64,000 bases of DNA from NCBI GenBank assembly GCA_049115715.1, contig JAGDZQ010000009.1:1-64000 (forward strand), given 5' to 3'. The notes under the pieces are model-generated. The model did not search any database, had not been told where the DNA came from, and saw only the letters and a program-made list of their open reading frames with translations. How positions within the stretch are numbered: the stretch's first letter is position 1; the number at the start of each line of letters is the position of its first letter. The DNA is from JAMZMI01 sp049115715. GTDB lineage: Bacteria > Bacteroidota > Bacteroidia > Cytophagales > Cyclobacteriaceae. Positions 52,974 through 61,851 of the stretch are shown here, piece by piece. The translations under genes and the position numbers were made by a program.

Positions 52974-54095
52974 ATGCTAAGTATCTGGGAAAAAGAGTCA
53001 CTTATTAGCTATGACGTAATCATCGTCGGAGCAGGGATAAGTGGACTGTCTACAGCTGCCAGTATCAAAGAAAAAAACAAAAGACTTAGTGTATTAATAT
53101 TAGAAAGAGGATTACTACCAACGGGTGCTTCTACCAAAAATGCTGGGTTCGCTTGCTTTGGAAGCATCTCTGAGTTGTCTCAAGACAGAAAAACACTCGG
53201 TGATGATAAAATGCTCTCGCTTGTTGAGAAGAGATGGAATGGGTTAAAAAAAACAATTTCCAGACTTGATGAATCCAAAATTGGGTTTGAGCAAAAGGGA
53301 GGGTATGAATTGCTGGATGAGAAACAAACTCATTATCTGGAAGAAATTGAGCAAACCAATCAACTTCTCAAGCGTGTTTTTAAATCAAGCGTTTATTCAA
53401 GCAAGGATGAAAAGCTTAAAGACTTTGGTTTTGAGAAAACGAGGCACTTGATACACAACCAATTCGAAGGGCAACTTCATACTGGTGATTTAATGAAGTC
53501 TCTATGGGAATATTGCGGAGAATTGGGAGTAAAAATCATCACTGGAGCTGAAGTGCAAGGTTACGAATCGCACAATAAGTCGATTCGTGTCAAAACACCT
53601 GGTCTTAATTTTGAATGTAAGTCTCTGGGGATTTGCACCAATGCGTTTACTCAATCAATAGCAGGAAAAGACGTGGCAGTTAATCCCGGAAGAGGAATGG
53701 TTCTGCTTGTCAAACCTAAAGACAGGTTGAGGTTCAGCGGCACTTTTCACTATCAGGAAGGCTACTATTATTTCAGGGATTTTGGAGAAAAATTACTCTT
53801 TGGCGGAGGTCGCAACCTTGATTTCAATACAGAAACAACAACAGATTTTGGTATCAATGAATTGATTGAGCAGCAGCTTCATAAGCTACTGCAAGAGGTC
53901 ATCATTCCGAAAACATCCTATGAGGTAGAAACGAAATGGTCGGGAATTATGGCTTTTGGCGAGACAAAGGCTCCTATTGTTTCCAGACTTTCGGAACATG
54001 TTTTTTTAGGAATCCGGCTTGGGGGCATGGGTGTAGCCATAGGAAGTATCGTCGGAGAGGAATTAGCTCAACTTATATTGAATGATTTGGATTAA
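52974..54095 (+). CDS. FAD-dependent oxidoreductase of the DAO family
   Basis: A 373-aa flavoprotein. The FAD Rossmann motif is VIIVGAGISGLSTAASI followed by ILERGLLPTGASTKNAGFACFGS. The substrate-domain features are NPGRGMVLLVKP, YFRDFGEKLLFGGGRNLDF and the C-terminal FLGIRLGGMGVAIGSIVGEELA. It resembles glycine/D-amino-acid or gamma-glutamylputrescine oxidases; the amine substrate cannot be assigned. It abuts the glycosyltransferase gene. Confidence 0.87.
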   Translation: MLSIWEKESLISYDVIIVGAGISGLSTAASIKEKNKRLSVLILERGLLPTGASTKNAGFACFGSISELSQDRKTLGDDKMLSLVEKRWNGLKKTISRLDESKIGFEQKGGYELLDEKQTHYLEEIEQTNQLLKRVFKSSVYSSKDEKLKDFGFEKTRHLIHNQFEGQLHTGDLMKSLWEYCGELGVKIITGAEVQGYESHNKSIRVKTPGLNFECKSLGICTNAFTQSIAGKDVAVNPGRGMVLLVKPKDRLRFSGTFHYQEGYYYFRDFGEKLLFGGGRNLDFNTETTTDFGINELIEQQLHKLLQEVIIPKTSYEVETKWSGIMAFGETKAPIVSRLSEHVFLGIRLGGMGVAIGSIVGEELAQLILNDLD

Positions 54096-54199
54096 TAGTA
54101 ATGCTATTTGCTAACAACTTCTATTTTATTTGGTTAGAAAGAGATAAAAGTTTTTTGGACGAGATTTTCGAATTAACTTAATCGCATAAAACCTACTTA

Positions 54200-55696
54200 A
54201 TGCCTGAAAAGAAATCCCCAACCTTACTCCGATCCCTAGTACCCATTTTTTTTCTCATCCTAGCTCTTTCTTTAAATGTTAGCATTTTTGGTGATGCGGC
54301 ACTAGGAGGCTCCAACCAGATCATTCTTATGCTTTCTGGTGCTGTAGCTGCTATTGTAGCTGGGAGTATTGGGTTCAAATGGAATGAGATAGAGAAAGGT
54401 ATCGTCAAAACCATAAGCTCAGCCATGGGCTCCATTCTTATTCTATTCATTATTGGTTCACTTGCGGGTACATGGCTGTTGAGCGGGATCGTGCCTGCCA
54501 TGATTTACTACGGACTCAAAATTCTAAATCCAACTATATTTCTTTTTGCTGCGTGTGTCGTATGTGCAATTGTTTCTGTTGCGACAGGAAGTTCATGGTC
54601 TACTGCTGCTACTGTTGGAATAGCATTGATGGGAATTGGGCAGGCTTTGGGCATTTCGGAAGGACTTGTTGCTGGAGCTATACTTTCGGGGGCTTACTTC
54701 GGAGATAAAATGTCTCCACTTTCTGATACAACTAATCTGGCTCCAGCTATGGCGGGAACGGATCTCTTCACGCATATCAGGTATATGACGATCACCACGC
54801 TTCCTTCCATATCGATTGCGCTGCTGCTCTTCTTGATAATAGGTTTTTCTCAAGGCGGATCAGGTACGATTGATAAAACTCAAGAAATCCTCGCAGCAAT
54901 AGAAAGCAGGTTCTACATCTCGGGCTGGCTATTTATTGTTCCCGCGATCGTGATTATATTGATTGTCAAAAAAGTCCCAGCACTGCCTTCTTTACTTGTA
55001 GGCACACTTTTAGGAGGATTATTCGCTATCATTTTTCAAAAAGATCTGGTTTTGGAAGTAGCTAAAAGTGCAGAGGCGTACGGAGCGCTCCTTCCCTACT
55101 TCCAATCAAATATGGCATCATTTGTAGGTGTATTTCTTGGTATCATGCAGTCTCTTTTTGGTGATGTAAACATTACTACTTCCAATGACTTAGTAAACGA
55201 CCTCCTAAGCTCTGGAGGCATGAAAGGAATGCTTGGTACGATTTGGCTGATCTTATCAGCCATGGTATTTGGAGGGGTAATGGAAACTTCGGGCATGCTT
55301 AAGGTTATAGCAGGAAGCATCATCAAGCTAGTGAATTCAACAGGAGCACTTATTGCCGCTACTACTGGCACATGTATATTCTTCAACATCACCGCATCGG
55401 ATCAGTACCTTGCAATCGTGGTTCCCGGCAGGATGTATACGGACATTTATAAGAAGAAAGGATTAGCCCCAGAGAACTTAAGCAGAACACTCGAAGACTC
55501 AGGCACTGTCACATCCGTGCTTATCCCATGGAATACTTGTGGTGCTTACCATTCGCAGGTTTTAGGGGTGTCTACATTTGCCTTTGCCCCGTATTGCTTT
55601 TTCAACATTATTAGCCCAATTATGACAATAATTATAGGTTTTGTGGGCTATAAAATCAAAAAATTGACCCCAACTACAGAATCTCAAGTAGCTTGA
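54200..55696 (+). CDS. NhaC family Na+/H+ antiporter
   Basis: A 498-aa membrane protein with about 11-12 helices. NhaC-type motifs are VSVATGSSWSTAATVGIALMGIG, AGAILSGAYFGDKMSPLSDTTNLAPAMAGTDLFTHIRYM and the later NITASDQYLAIVVPGRMY and DSGTVTSVLIPWNTCGAYHSQVLG. It exchanges Na+ for H+, consistent with a salty habitat; malate/lactate exchange occurs in relatives. Its stop overlaps the TTG start of the next gene. Confidence 0.93.
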   Translation: MPEKKSPTLLRSLVPIFFLILALSLNVSIFGDAALGGSNQIILMLSGAVAAIVAGSIGFKWNEIEKGIVKTISSAMGSILILFIIGSLAGTWLLSGIVPAMIYYGLKILNPTIFLFAACVVCAIVSVATGSSWSTAATVGIALMGIGQALGISEGLVAGAILSGAYFGDKMSPLSDTTNLAPAMAGTDLFTHIRYMTITTLPSISIALLLFLIIGFSQGGSGTIDKTQEILAAIESRFYISGWLFIVPAIVIILIVKKVPALPSLLVGTLLGGLFAIIFQKDLVLEVAKSAEAYGALLPYFQSNMASFVGVFLGIMQSLFGDVNITTSNDLVNDLLSSGGMKGMLGTIWLILSAMVFGGVMETSGMLKVIAGSIIKLVNSTGALIAATTGTCIFFNITASDQYLAIVVPGRMYTDIYKKKGLAPENLSRTLEDSGTVTSVLIPWNTCGAYHSQVLGVSTFAFAPYCFFNIISPIMTIIIGFVGYKIKKLTPTTESQVA

Positions 55697-56277
55697 ATAT
55701 AAGATCATTCATACCAAAAGAAGAAGTATTAACGCTTGATATAATCCGGTTTCAAGGTGAAATTGAAGTCATTGATGATTCTGAGGAGTTAAAGGAATTG
55801 CTAAGGGAATTAAGCCTAGAAGAGTATTTGGGTTTTGATACTGAGACAAAGCCTAGCTTTAGAAAGGGTGAATATCATGAACCTGCCATCGTTCAGATTT
55901 CCACTTTGGAAAAAGCATACCTCATCAGAATCCAGAAGACTGGCTTTACCAATTCGTTGAAAACCTTTCTTGAAAATAAAGCGGTTAAAAAAATTGGGAT
56001 CAGCATCCGTGATGATCTGAAGGACATGCGCAAAGTGCGCGAATTCGAACCGGGTGGTTTCATCGATTTAAATAATGTAGCAGAACGACTTGGAATACGA
56101 CAAATCGGGGTTAAAAGTCTAACTGGGATTTTTCTTAACAAGAGGGTGAGCAAGGGGCAACAAACTTCTAACTGGGAAAATGAAAACCTCACTATAAACC
56201 AGCAAAACTACGCCGCTACAGATGCTTGGGTATGCCTTGAAATGTACCATTCTCTTTTGAGGCGAGGCTATGTGTAA
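55693..56277 (+). CDS. 3'-5' exonuclease (DnaQ/RNase D-like fold)
   Basis: A 194-aa DEDD-type exonuclease. ExoI is LGFDTETKPSF (Asp49, Glu51); ExoII is KKIGISIRDDLKDMRK (Asp107); ExoIII is NYAATDAWVCLEMY (Tyr173, Asp177), so it is the DEDDy subclass. It resembles stand-alone Bacteroidota exonucleases related to the RNase D catalytic domain, with no HRDC domain. The start is TTG in a TTGA overlap with the NhaC stop. No good in-frame ATG precedes the domain. Confidence 0.88.
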   Translation: MNIRSFIPKEEVLTLDIIRFQGEIEVIDDSEELKELLRELSLEEYLGFDTETKPSFRKGEYHEPAIVQISTLEKAYLIRIQKTGFTNSLKTFLENKAVKKIGISIRDDLKDMRKVREFEPGGFIDLNNVAERLGIRQIGVKSLTGIFLNKRVSKGQQTSNWENENLTINQQNYAATDAWVCLEMYHSLLRRGYV

Positions 56278-56299
56278 AAGGAAATAACTCGCGGCTCCT

Positions 56300-56893
56300 T
56301 TAAATGAAATCGATAGGTCTAGCCAGCTCTCTTATCTTTTGCTTCAGCTCCTCAAACCGCTCATCTTTAATCAATCCAAGGTATTCACACTGATCAGTGA
56401 AGATTTTGTTTTCGTACTCAATATCAAAATCAGCTAAGACTCTCTCCACTACAGAGGTTTCTTCATAATTGAATACTATTTTGAATCTGGTCTTAGAATG
56501 AATAGTCTCGATTCTTGCTTGAGCCAGTGCGTCATCTGTTGCAGTCTTGTACGCATGAATTAATCCTCCCACTCCTAGTTTGGTACCTCCAAAATAGCGA
56601 ACCACCACTACCAGCGTATTCGTCAAGCCGTATGACCTGATTTGCCCCAGTATTGGATCACCTGCCGAATGATTTGGTTCTCCATCATCATTGGCTCTGT
56701 AGCTTTGTGTTTTCATACCAATCACATACGCATAACAGTGATGTTGTGCATCATGATATTGTTTCTTCAAACTTGAAAGTGCTTCTCGAATATCTTGATC
56801 GGACTGAACAGGAAATGCAAAAGCCAAAAACTTACTCCCCTTTTCTTTGTATTCTCCCTTGGTAGGTGCTTTTATCGTTTGAAACTCATTCAT
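56300..56893 (-). CDS. YigZ/IMPACT family protein (UPF0029)
   Basis: A 197-aa protein with the UPF0029 N-terminal domain (KEKGSKFLAFAFPV; DAQHHCYAYVIG; RANDDGEPNHSAGDPILGQI; VVVVRYFGGTKLGVGGLIHAYK) and a C-terminal DUF1949 ferredoxin-like domain. Relatives include IMPACT, an inhibitor of the GCN2 kinase in eukaryotes; the bacterial role is not settled. Its start overlaps the stop of the preceding TPR gene (ATGA), so the two are translationally coupled. Confidence 0.92.
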   Translation of the reverse strand: MNEFQTIKAPTKGEYKEKGSKFLAFAFPVQSDQDIREALSSLKKQYHDAQHHCYAYVIGMKTQSYRANDDGEPNHSAGDPILGQIRSYGLTNTLVVVVRYFGGTKLGVGGLIHAYKTATDDALAQARIETIHSKTRFKIVFNYEETSVVERVLADFDIEYENKIFTDQCEYLGLIKDERFEELKQKIRELARPIDFI

Positions 56894-58011
56894 TCCAATC
56901 GATACAGAATGGCCTTAGCTTCTTGCTTAGTCTCCTCAATTGCTGAAAATGACAATGCTTCTTTGGCGTGATAGATTGACTTATCAATGTCTTCCTCATG
57001 CATGAAAATCCTGCTCATACCTAAGTGAGCAAGGCTCAATATGTGATCTCTTCCCAGCTCACCATTGTCTATTAGCCTTATGCTCTTTTGATAGTTCAAC
57101 TTTGCTTCCGAGAAGGTATGATTTACTTTTTCCTCATACAACCCCTTGAACATATATCCAGCTCTCAAATAATAAACCTTATCAACACTTAGTAGCTGAT
57201 CAATCATTTCTAAAGGAGCCTTGTCGAAATCTCCACCACCTTCCAGAGATTCCAAATACTTGGATACCACATAATGATTGTTCGGATACAGTTCACACAA
57301 TTCTAAGAGATAGGATTGCGCCAATTCAGGAATTTCCTCATATCGCAAGTAGATATAAGATAGATAGATATACGCTTCAACTTTTGTCAATACAGCAGTC
57401 TTGCACGCTTCTTTGATTTGTGATATCCCAAGTTTAGCATCGCCCGACCTGAAAAACCAAAGCAACGGCTTATAAGATGGGTGCTTCTTCGGATACATTT
57501 CTCTAAAGTAATTATAGACTCCTGCCGGAAGGTAAAACTCAGGGTTTTCCTGTGTCAGTTGAAAAACGCTCCTAAGCAGGTTATAAGCTTTTCCAGCTTC
57601 TGTCAGCGCTTTCATATAGTAATCTCCATCCGCATAGTACTCAGCCAAAAGGCCTCTTGCCGTAATTTCAAAAAAGATTGCTTCGGGATGCTCCTGCCTA
57701 CCCCCGTCTATACGTTCGGCCATTCGAATGGCCTCATACAAATGACCTGTGAATATTTTGAATGTGCTATCCTCTGTCACATTAGGCATACTAGACCAAA
57801 GCACATTCATCGCTTTCATCAAAGGAACTACAGGATGCAGGGGCATCAAGATCTCAAGTGAATCTATATAAATAGCCGCTGAGTCTTGCTGCATATTATA
57901 TACATAACCAACCCCTGTCTTTACCAACGCCGTATTCTGATCATTGTCGAACAATTGAGCATACCCATTTAAGGCACAATAAAATATCAATATGAAAAGT
58001 GTTTGCTTCAA
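56890..58011 (-). CDS. Exported TPR-like protein
   Basis: A 373-aa protein with a signal peptide (about 1-18) and a series of helical TPR-type repeats (ALTEAGKAYNLLRSVF; AYIYLSYIYLRYEEIPELAQ; YYLRAGYMFKGLYEEK; SIYHAKEALSFS). No catalytic motif. The pattern PAGVYNYFREMYPKKHP at about 160-176 is shared by a conserved uncharacterised group in Bacteroidota in my recollection, not verified. First in a two-gene unit with the YigZ-family gene. Confidence 0.7.
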   Translation of the reverse strand: MKQTLFILIFYCALNGYAQLFDNDQNTALVKTGVGYVYNMQQDSAAIYIDSLEILMPLHPVVPLMKAMNVLWSSMPNVTEDSTFKIFTGHLYEAIRMAERIDGGRQEHPEAIFFEITARGLLAEYYADGDYYMKALTEAGKAYNLLRSVFQLTQENPEFYLPAGVYNYFREMYPKKHPSYKPLLWFFRSGDAKLGISQIKEACKTAVLTKVEAYIYLSYIYLRYEEIPELAQSYLLELCELYPNNHYVVSKYLESLEGGGDFDKAPLEMIDQLLSVDKVYYLRAGYMFKGLYEEKVNHTFSEAKLNYQKSIRLIDNGELGRDHILSLAHLGMSRIFMHEEDIDKSIYHAKEALSFSAIEETKQEAKAILYRLE

Positions 58012-58254
58012 AAGCCGGCGCTTGGAGTTTTTTAATTAAAAATTGCAATTTACATAGACTCTTCGAGCCTATTATGCTATAAAGAATGGTTATTATTTCT
58101 GTGTGTGAATCAAATTAGGTTTAGGTGTGAAATTTAAAATGGGTTTGAATAAATAACTTAATTGCTCATGTTTAGCTTCTAAAGCTATCTTTATAGCTAC
58201 CTCGAAACCATTCACTTCAGTATAGACAGTGTAACGGCAAAAAAGGTCAACGGG

Positions 58255-59103
58255 ATGAATAAAAAAAACTTGCTTTATTATCAACCTAAATATCTAGATG
58301 CTCAGAAATTCGCCTATCTAAAACACTTCGAATCAAAGGACTTTTGCTCCTTTTTTAACATTATTGAAAAAGAGGGAATATCCATAACTCGTGCTCCATT
58401 CGGCGGAATAATAACATTGCAGGGAGAACCCACTTATGAAGCATTTGAAACGTACTTATCAAACGTTAAACAGTCGTTAAAAACAGAGGGAGTCACCTCG
58501 ATTCAAATAATTCAGCCACCAAGTTATTACAATGGGTTCGTCCATAACGATTGGATGGAAAAATTAGGATTTAAGATTAAAAGGGCTGAAATCAATCAGT
58601 TCGTTGATATGAGAGCCCCCATCTCTATGCATGACATGCAAAGGCGCCAACTGAAAAAAGACTGGGGGTTTAAGTTTAGAAAGGCTGATTCGAAAGAACT
58701 TAAGAACATTCATGGTTTCATTTCCGATTCCAGAAAAGAGCAAGGACTTGAAATCAATATCTCTTTTGACAAATTGAATTTACTCTTCACCGCTCTTCCA
58801 GATCACTATGAGGCATTTGTGGTCGAGCAAGGAAACTCAATAGCATGTGCGGCAATTATGACTAAAGTAACGGAAGATACCTGGTACTACTACCTCCCTG
58901 CAACGAATGCTTCGTTTAGAAAGCAAAGTCCAATGGTTCATCTTCTAAACTACTTATTCGATTATTACAAGAATAAAGATGTTGCTTTTCTCGACTTGGG
59001 AGTATCTTCAATCAACGGAGAAACTCAAACTTCTTTGTTTGAGTTTAAGGAAAGAATGGGTGCCTTAGCCACTAAACGCATCGCTTTGAAACTAGATCTT
59101 TAG
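58255..59103 (+). CDS. FemAB/GNAT-like acyltransferase
   Basis: A 282-aa soluble protein. The C-terminal part, about residues 120-282, fits the GNAT-type domain of FemAB/BioF2-like acyltransferases: HDMQRRQLKKDWGFKFRKADSKE, VVEQGNSIACAAIMTK, TWYYYLPATNASFRKQSPMVHLL and FLDLGVSSINGETQTSLFEFKERMG. The last matches the usual LDLG...L..FK..FG ending. Aminoacyl or acyl transfer to a cell-envelope precursor is a guess from the family. Monocistronic. Confidence 0.72.
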   Translation: MNKKNLLYYQPKYLDAQKFAYLKHFESKDFCSFFNIIEKEGISITRAPFGGIITLQGEPTYEAFETYLSNVKQSLKTEGVTSIQIIQPPSYYNGFVHNDWMEKLGFKIKRAEINQFVDMRAPISMHDMQRRQLKKDWGFKFRKADSKELKNIHGFISDSRKEQGLEINISFDKLNLLFTALPDHYEAFVVEQGNSIACAAIMTKVTEDTWYYYLPATNASFRKQSPMVHLLNYLFDYYKNKDVAFLDLGVSSINGETQTSLFEFKERMGALATKRIALKLDL

Positions 59104-59188
59104 TTTTCTTTTCAAAAATCATTAATCGAGTAATTGTTAACTTAGGATCATGTAATTACGAATTGTCCGATCATTTAAACTACTAACC

Positions 59189-59686
59189 ATGACCTCAAAA
59201 CTCCCCGCTCTGTTCATTTTTATTCTTTTTTTCTGTTTCTATGATGCCTCTTCTCAAACTCATCCGGATATTATATCTACAAAAAAAATCTTCGGAGGCT
59301 ACCAGTTTTCTCAATATGGCAAAACGATAAAAATGGGTCAATTACCAGATAGAGTGCAGACTAACTCAGAAGCATTTGAACTTGCGAAATCTGCCAAGTC
59401 AAGCTTCATTTTTGCCAATGTTTTAGGAGCCGTAGGAGGGTTTATGATCGGCTGGCCTCTTGGTACAGCTGCAGGCGGAGGAGATCCTCAATGGACCATG
59501 CTTGGAATTGGTGCTAGCATTGCTGCTATCTCAATACCACTGAGTATTAGTTCCAACAAAAAGGCAATTAATGCAATCGAGAAATTCAATGGCGATTTAG
59601 AAAAAAATACAGACACAGCTCTAAATAAAATCGAATTCAACCTTACTTTAAAAGGAAACGGAATTGGACTTGTAATGAGTTTTTAA
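59189..59686 (+). CDS. Exported hypothetical protein with glycine-rich membrane hairpin
   Basis: A 165-aa protein with a signal peptide (about 1-22, cleavage near ASS-Q). Residues about 72-120 form two hydrophobic, Gly-rich segments (ANVLGAVGGFMIGWPLGTAAGGG; GIGASIAAISIPLSI) like a glycine-zipper hairpin. The C-terminus is basic then hydrophobic and ends VMSF. No family recognised; outer-membrane or periplasmic association is likely. Its stop overlaps the hisB stop by 4 bp in convergent orientation. Confidence 0.65.
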   Translation: MTSKLPALFIFILFFCFYDASSQTHPDIISTKKIFGGYQFSQYGKTIKMGQLPDRVQTNSEAFELAKSAKSSFIFANVLGAVGGFMIGWPLGTAAGGGDPQWTMLGIGASIAAISIPLSISSNKKAINAIEKFNGDLEKNTDTALNKIEFNLTLKGNGIGLVMSF

Positions 59687-60777
59687 AGCGTCCCCTTAGT
59701 ACTTGGCAATGATCCCATTTCTTCCGGATTTCTTTTAATAGCCATTTTGATGGCTTTGGCCCATGCCTTGAAGATGCCTTCTATTTTATGATGCTCGTTA
59801 TCACCTTCTGCTTTGATATTGAGATTTGATAGAGATGTATCCGAAAACGATTTAAAAAAATGAAAGAACATTTCCGTAGGCATCTCTCCTATCTTCTCTC
59901 TCTTGAATTCGGCCTCCCACACAGCCCAAGGTCTTCCTCCAAAATCAATCGCCACCTGAGCAAGTACGTCATCCATAGGTAAAAGGAACCCGTATCGGTT
60001 AATTCCCTTTTTATTCCCAAGAGCAACCTTAAAAGCTTCTCCCAGTGCTAAAGCAGTATCCTCAATTGTGTGATGCTCGTCGATATGAAGATCACCTTTC
60101 ACCTTTACATCCAAATCAATACCACCGTGCTTTCCGAGCTGATCTAGCATATGATCAAAGAAACCAAGCCCTGTATCGATACTTGTTTTTCCCGACCCGT
60201 CAAGATTTAAGCTGATTGCAATATCAGTCTCCTTGGTAGTTCTACTGACCGAAGCTGCCCTTGGTTTCAAAATCAAATGTTGATAGATTTCTTTCCAGCT
60301 ATCTGTGGTGAGCTCAGCGTCTGTTTTCTTTTCGCTCGATATATGAATGGCTTTACAGCCAATATTTTCTGCAAGCTGAACATCTGTGGCTCTGTCTCCT
60401 ATGACAAAGGAATTTTTCAAATCATAATCACCTTTCAGATAAGCTTCGAGCATACCTGTACCCGGTTTTCTATTGGGGTGATTATCCGCAGGAAAGTGCT
60501 CATCTATATGGATGGTATCAAATTTAATTCCCTGACTTTCGAGCGTCCTCATAATAAGGTTGTGTACCGGCCAAAAAGTATCTTCAGGAAAAGAATCAGT
60601 TCCCAGGCCATCTTGATTTGTAACCATTGCCAACACGTAATTCGACTCTGACCGAATTTTTCTCAAATAGAAAAACACATCCGAAAGGTAGCTCACCTTA
60701 TCGATGTGGTCGATTTGCTCATCTTCCGTCTCATGGTTGATTGTGCCGTCTCGGTCTATAAATAGTACAGGTCTCAT
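59683..60777 (-). CDS. hisB: Bifunctional histidinol-phosphatase / imidazoleglycerol-phosphate dehydratase
   Basis: A 364-aa fusion. Residues 1-165 are a HAD-type histidinol-phosphate phosphatase (FIDRDGTIN with Asp8/Asp10; VTNQDGLGTDSF; FVIGDRATDVQLAENIG). Residues 175-364 are imidazoleglycerol-phosphate dehydratase with the metal-binding histidines in GFFDHMLDQLGKHGG, HIDEHHTIEDTALALGEA and EMFFHFFKSF plus DNEHHKIEGIFKA. This catalyses steps 6 and 8 of histidine synthesis, and the fused form matches E. coli HisB. Last of the visible his genes. Confidence 0.96.
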   Translation of the reverse strand: MRPVLFIDRDGTINHETEDEQIDHIDKVSYLSDVFFYLRKIRSESNYVLAMVTNQDGLGTDSFPEDTFWPVHNLIMRTLESQGIKFDTIHIDEHFPADNHPNRKPGTGMLEAYLKGDYDLKNSFVIGDRATDVQLAENIGCKAIHISSEKKTDAELTTDSWKEIYQHLILKPRAASVSRTTKETDIAISLNLDGSGKTSIDTGLGFFDHMLDQLGKHGGIDLDVKVKGDLHIDEHHTIEDTALALGEAFKVALGNKKGINRYGFLLPMDDVLAQVAIDFGGRPWAVWEAEFKREKIGEMPTEMFFHFFKSFSDTSLSNLNIKAEGDNEHHKIEGIFKAWAKAIKMAIKRNPEEMGSLPSTKGTL

Positions 60778-60795
60778 TTGGTTTTGGTTTGTTTC

Positions 60796-61851
60796 CTAAA
60801 GTTGATCGGTATACTTTTTTAATAATTGAATGAGGTTAGCATTTTCCTCTCTTGTGCCAACTGTGATTCTCAAGCAACCTTCACAATGAAGCTGAGAGCT
60901 TCTATCTCTTACTATCAAGGTATTTTTGATGAGGTATTCGAAAACCTCTTTTGCCTTATCCATCCTTACTAAAAGAAAATTGGCTGCACTTGGTATGATT
61001 TCCTTCACCATGGAAATCTCTAGCAATGAGCTTTCCAGTTCTGCCCTGGAATTAAGCAACTCCTCAACGAACTTATTCTTTTTGGTCTCGTTATTTAGGG
61101 CTTCTAAAGCCAGAGTCTGATTAGGCAGGCTCAGATTGTAAGGTGGTTTAATCTTATTAAGCATGGAGATAATGAATGAATTACCCATTGCGACACCCAC
61201 ACGAATCCCTGCCATGCCCCACGCCTTACTAAGCGTTTGAAGTACGATTAGGTTGGGATGAGCTTTTATATAGGAAGTCCAACTTTCCTCAGGTGAGAAA
61301 TCGACATAAGCTTCATCTATCACAACTATACCCTGAAATTCATTCAAGATTGTTTCGATCGCTTTTCTATCCAAAAGATTCCCTGATGGATTGTTGGGAG
61401 AACAAACAAAAATCATTTTGCTCTTTTCCGACCAGACAGACCTCAAAGCGTCCAAGTCAATTTGAAAATCAGAAGTGAGCGGAATTTGCTTGTTCTCAAC
61501 CCCATTGATGTCAGCTGAAACAGCGTACATTCCATAGGTCGGAGGCATGGTAATAACATGATCCTCTCGAGGCTCACAGAATAGACGCACCAGCAAATCT
61601 ATGGGCTCATCACTGCCATTACCAAAGAAGATATTTTCCTTAGCCACTCCCTTTATTTCACTCCACTTTGCTTTTAATGCATCGTGATGTGGGTCGGGAT
61701 ACCGATTGTAAAATAATTCAGAGGAAGAGCCAATGGCATTTTCATTGGCATCCAAAAAAACACCTATCGTTCCCGTATACTCATCCCTTGCGGATGAATA
61801 CGGCTTAATTGCTTCAAGATGTTTTCTTATCAGCTTTTCGGGAGATACCAT
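60796..61851 (-). CDS. hisC: Histidinol-phosphate aminotransferase
   Basis: A 351-aa fold-type I PLP aminotransferase. Motifs: DANENAIGS and YPDPH near the start, FGNGSDEPIDLLVRLF, FVCSPNNPSGN, VIDEAYVDFS and the PLP lysine in LSKAWGMAGIRVGVAMG. It catalyses step 7 of histidine synthesis. Its first 38 bp overlap the end of hisD, and no later Met offers a better start. Confidence 0.95.
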   Translation of the reverse strand: MVSPEKLIRKHLEAIKPYSSARDEYTGTIGVFLDANENAIGSSSELFYNRYPDPHHDALKAKWSEIKGVAKENIFFGNGSDEPIDLLVRLFCEPREDHVITMPPTYGMYAVSADINGVENKQIPLTSDFQIDLDALRSVWSEKSKMIFVCSPNNPSGNLLDRKAIETILNEFQGIVVIDEAYVDFSPEESWTSYIKAHPNLIVLQTLSKAWGMAGIRVGVAMGNSFIISMLNKIKPPYNLSLPNQTLALEALNNETKKNKFVEELLNSRAELESSLLEISMVKEIIPSAANFLLVRMDKAKEVFEYLIKNTLIVRDRSSQLHCEGCLRITVGTREENANLIQLLKKYTDQL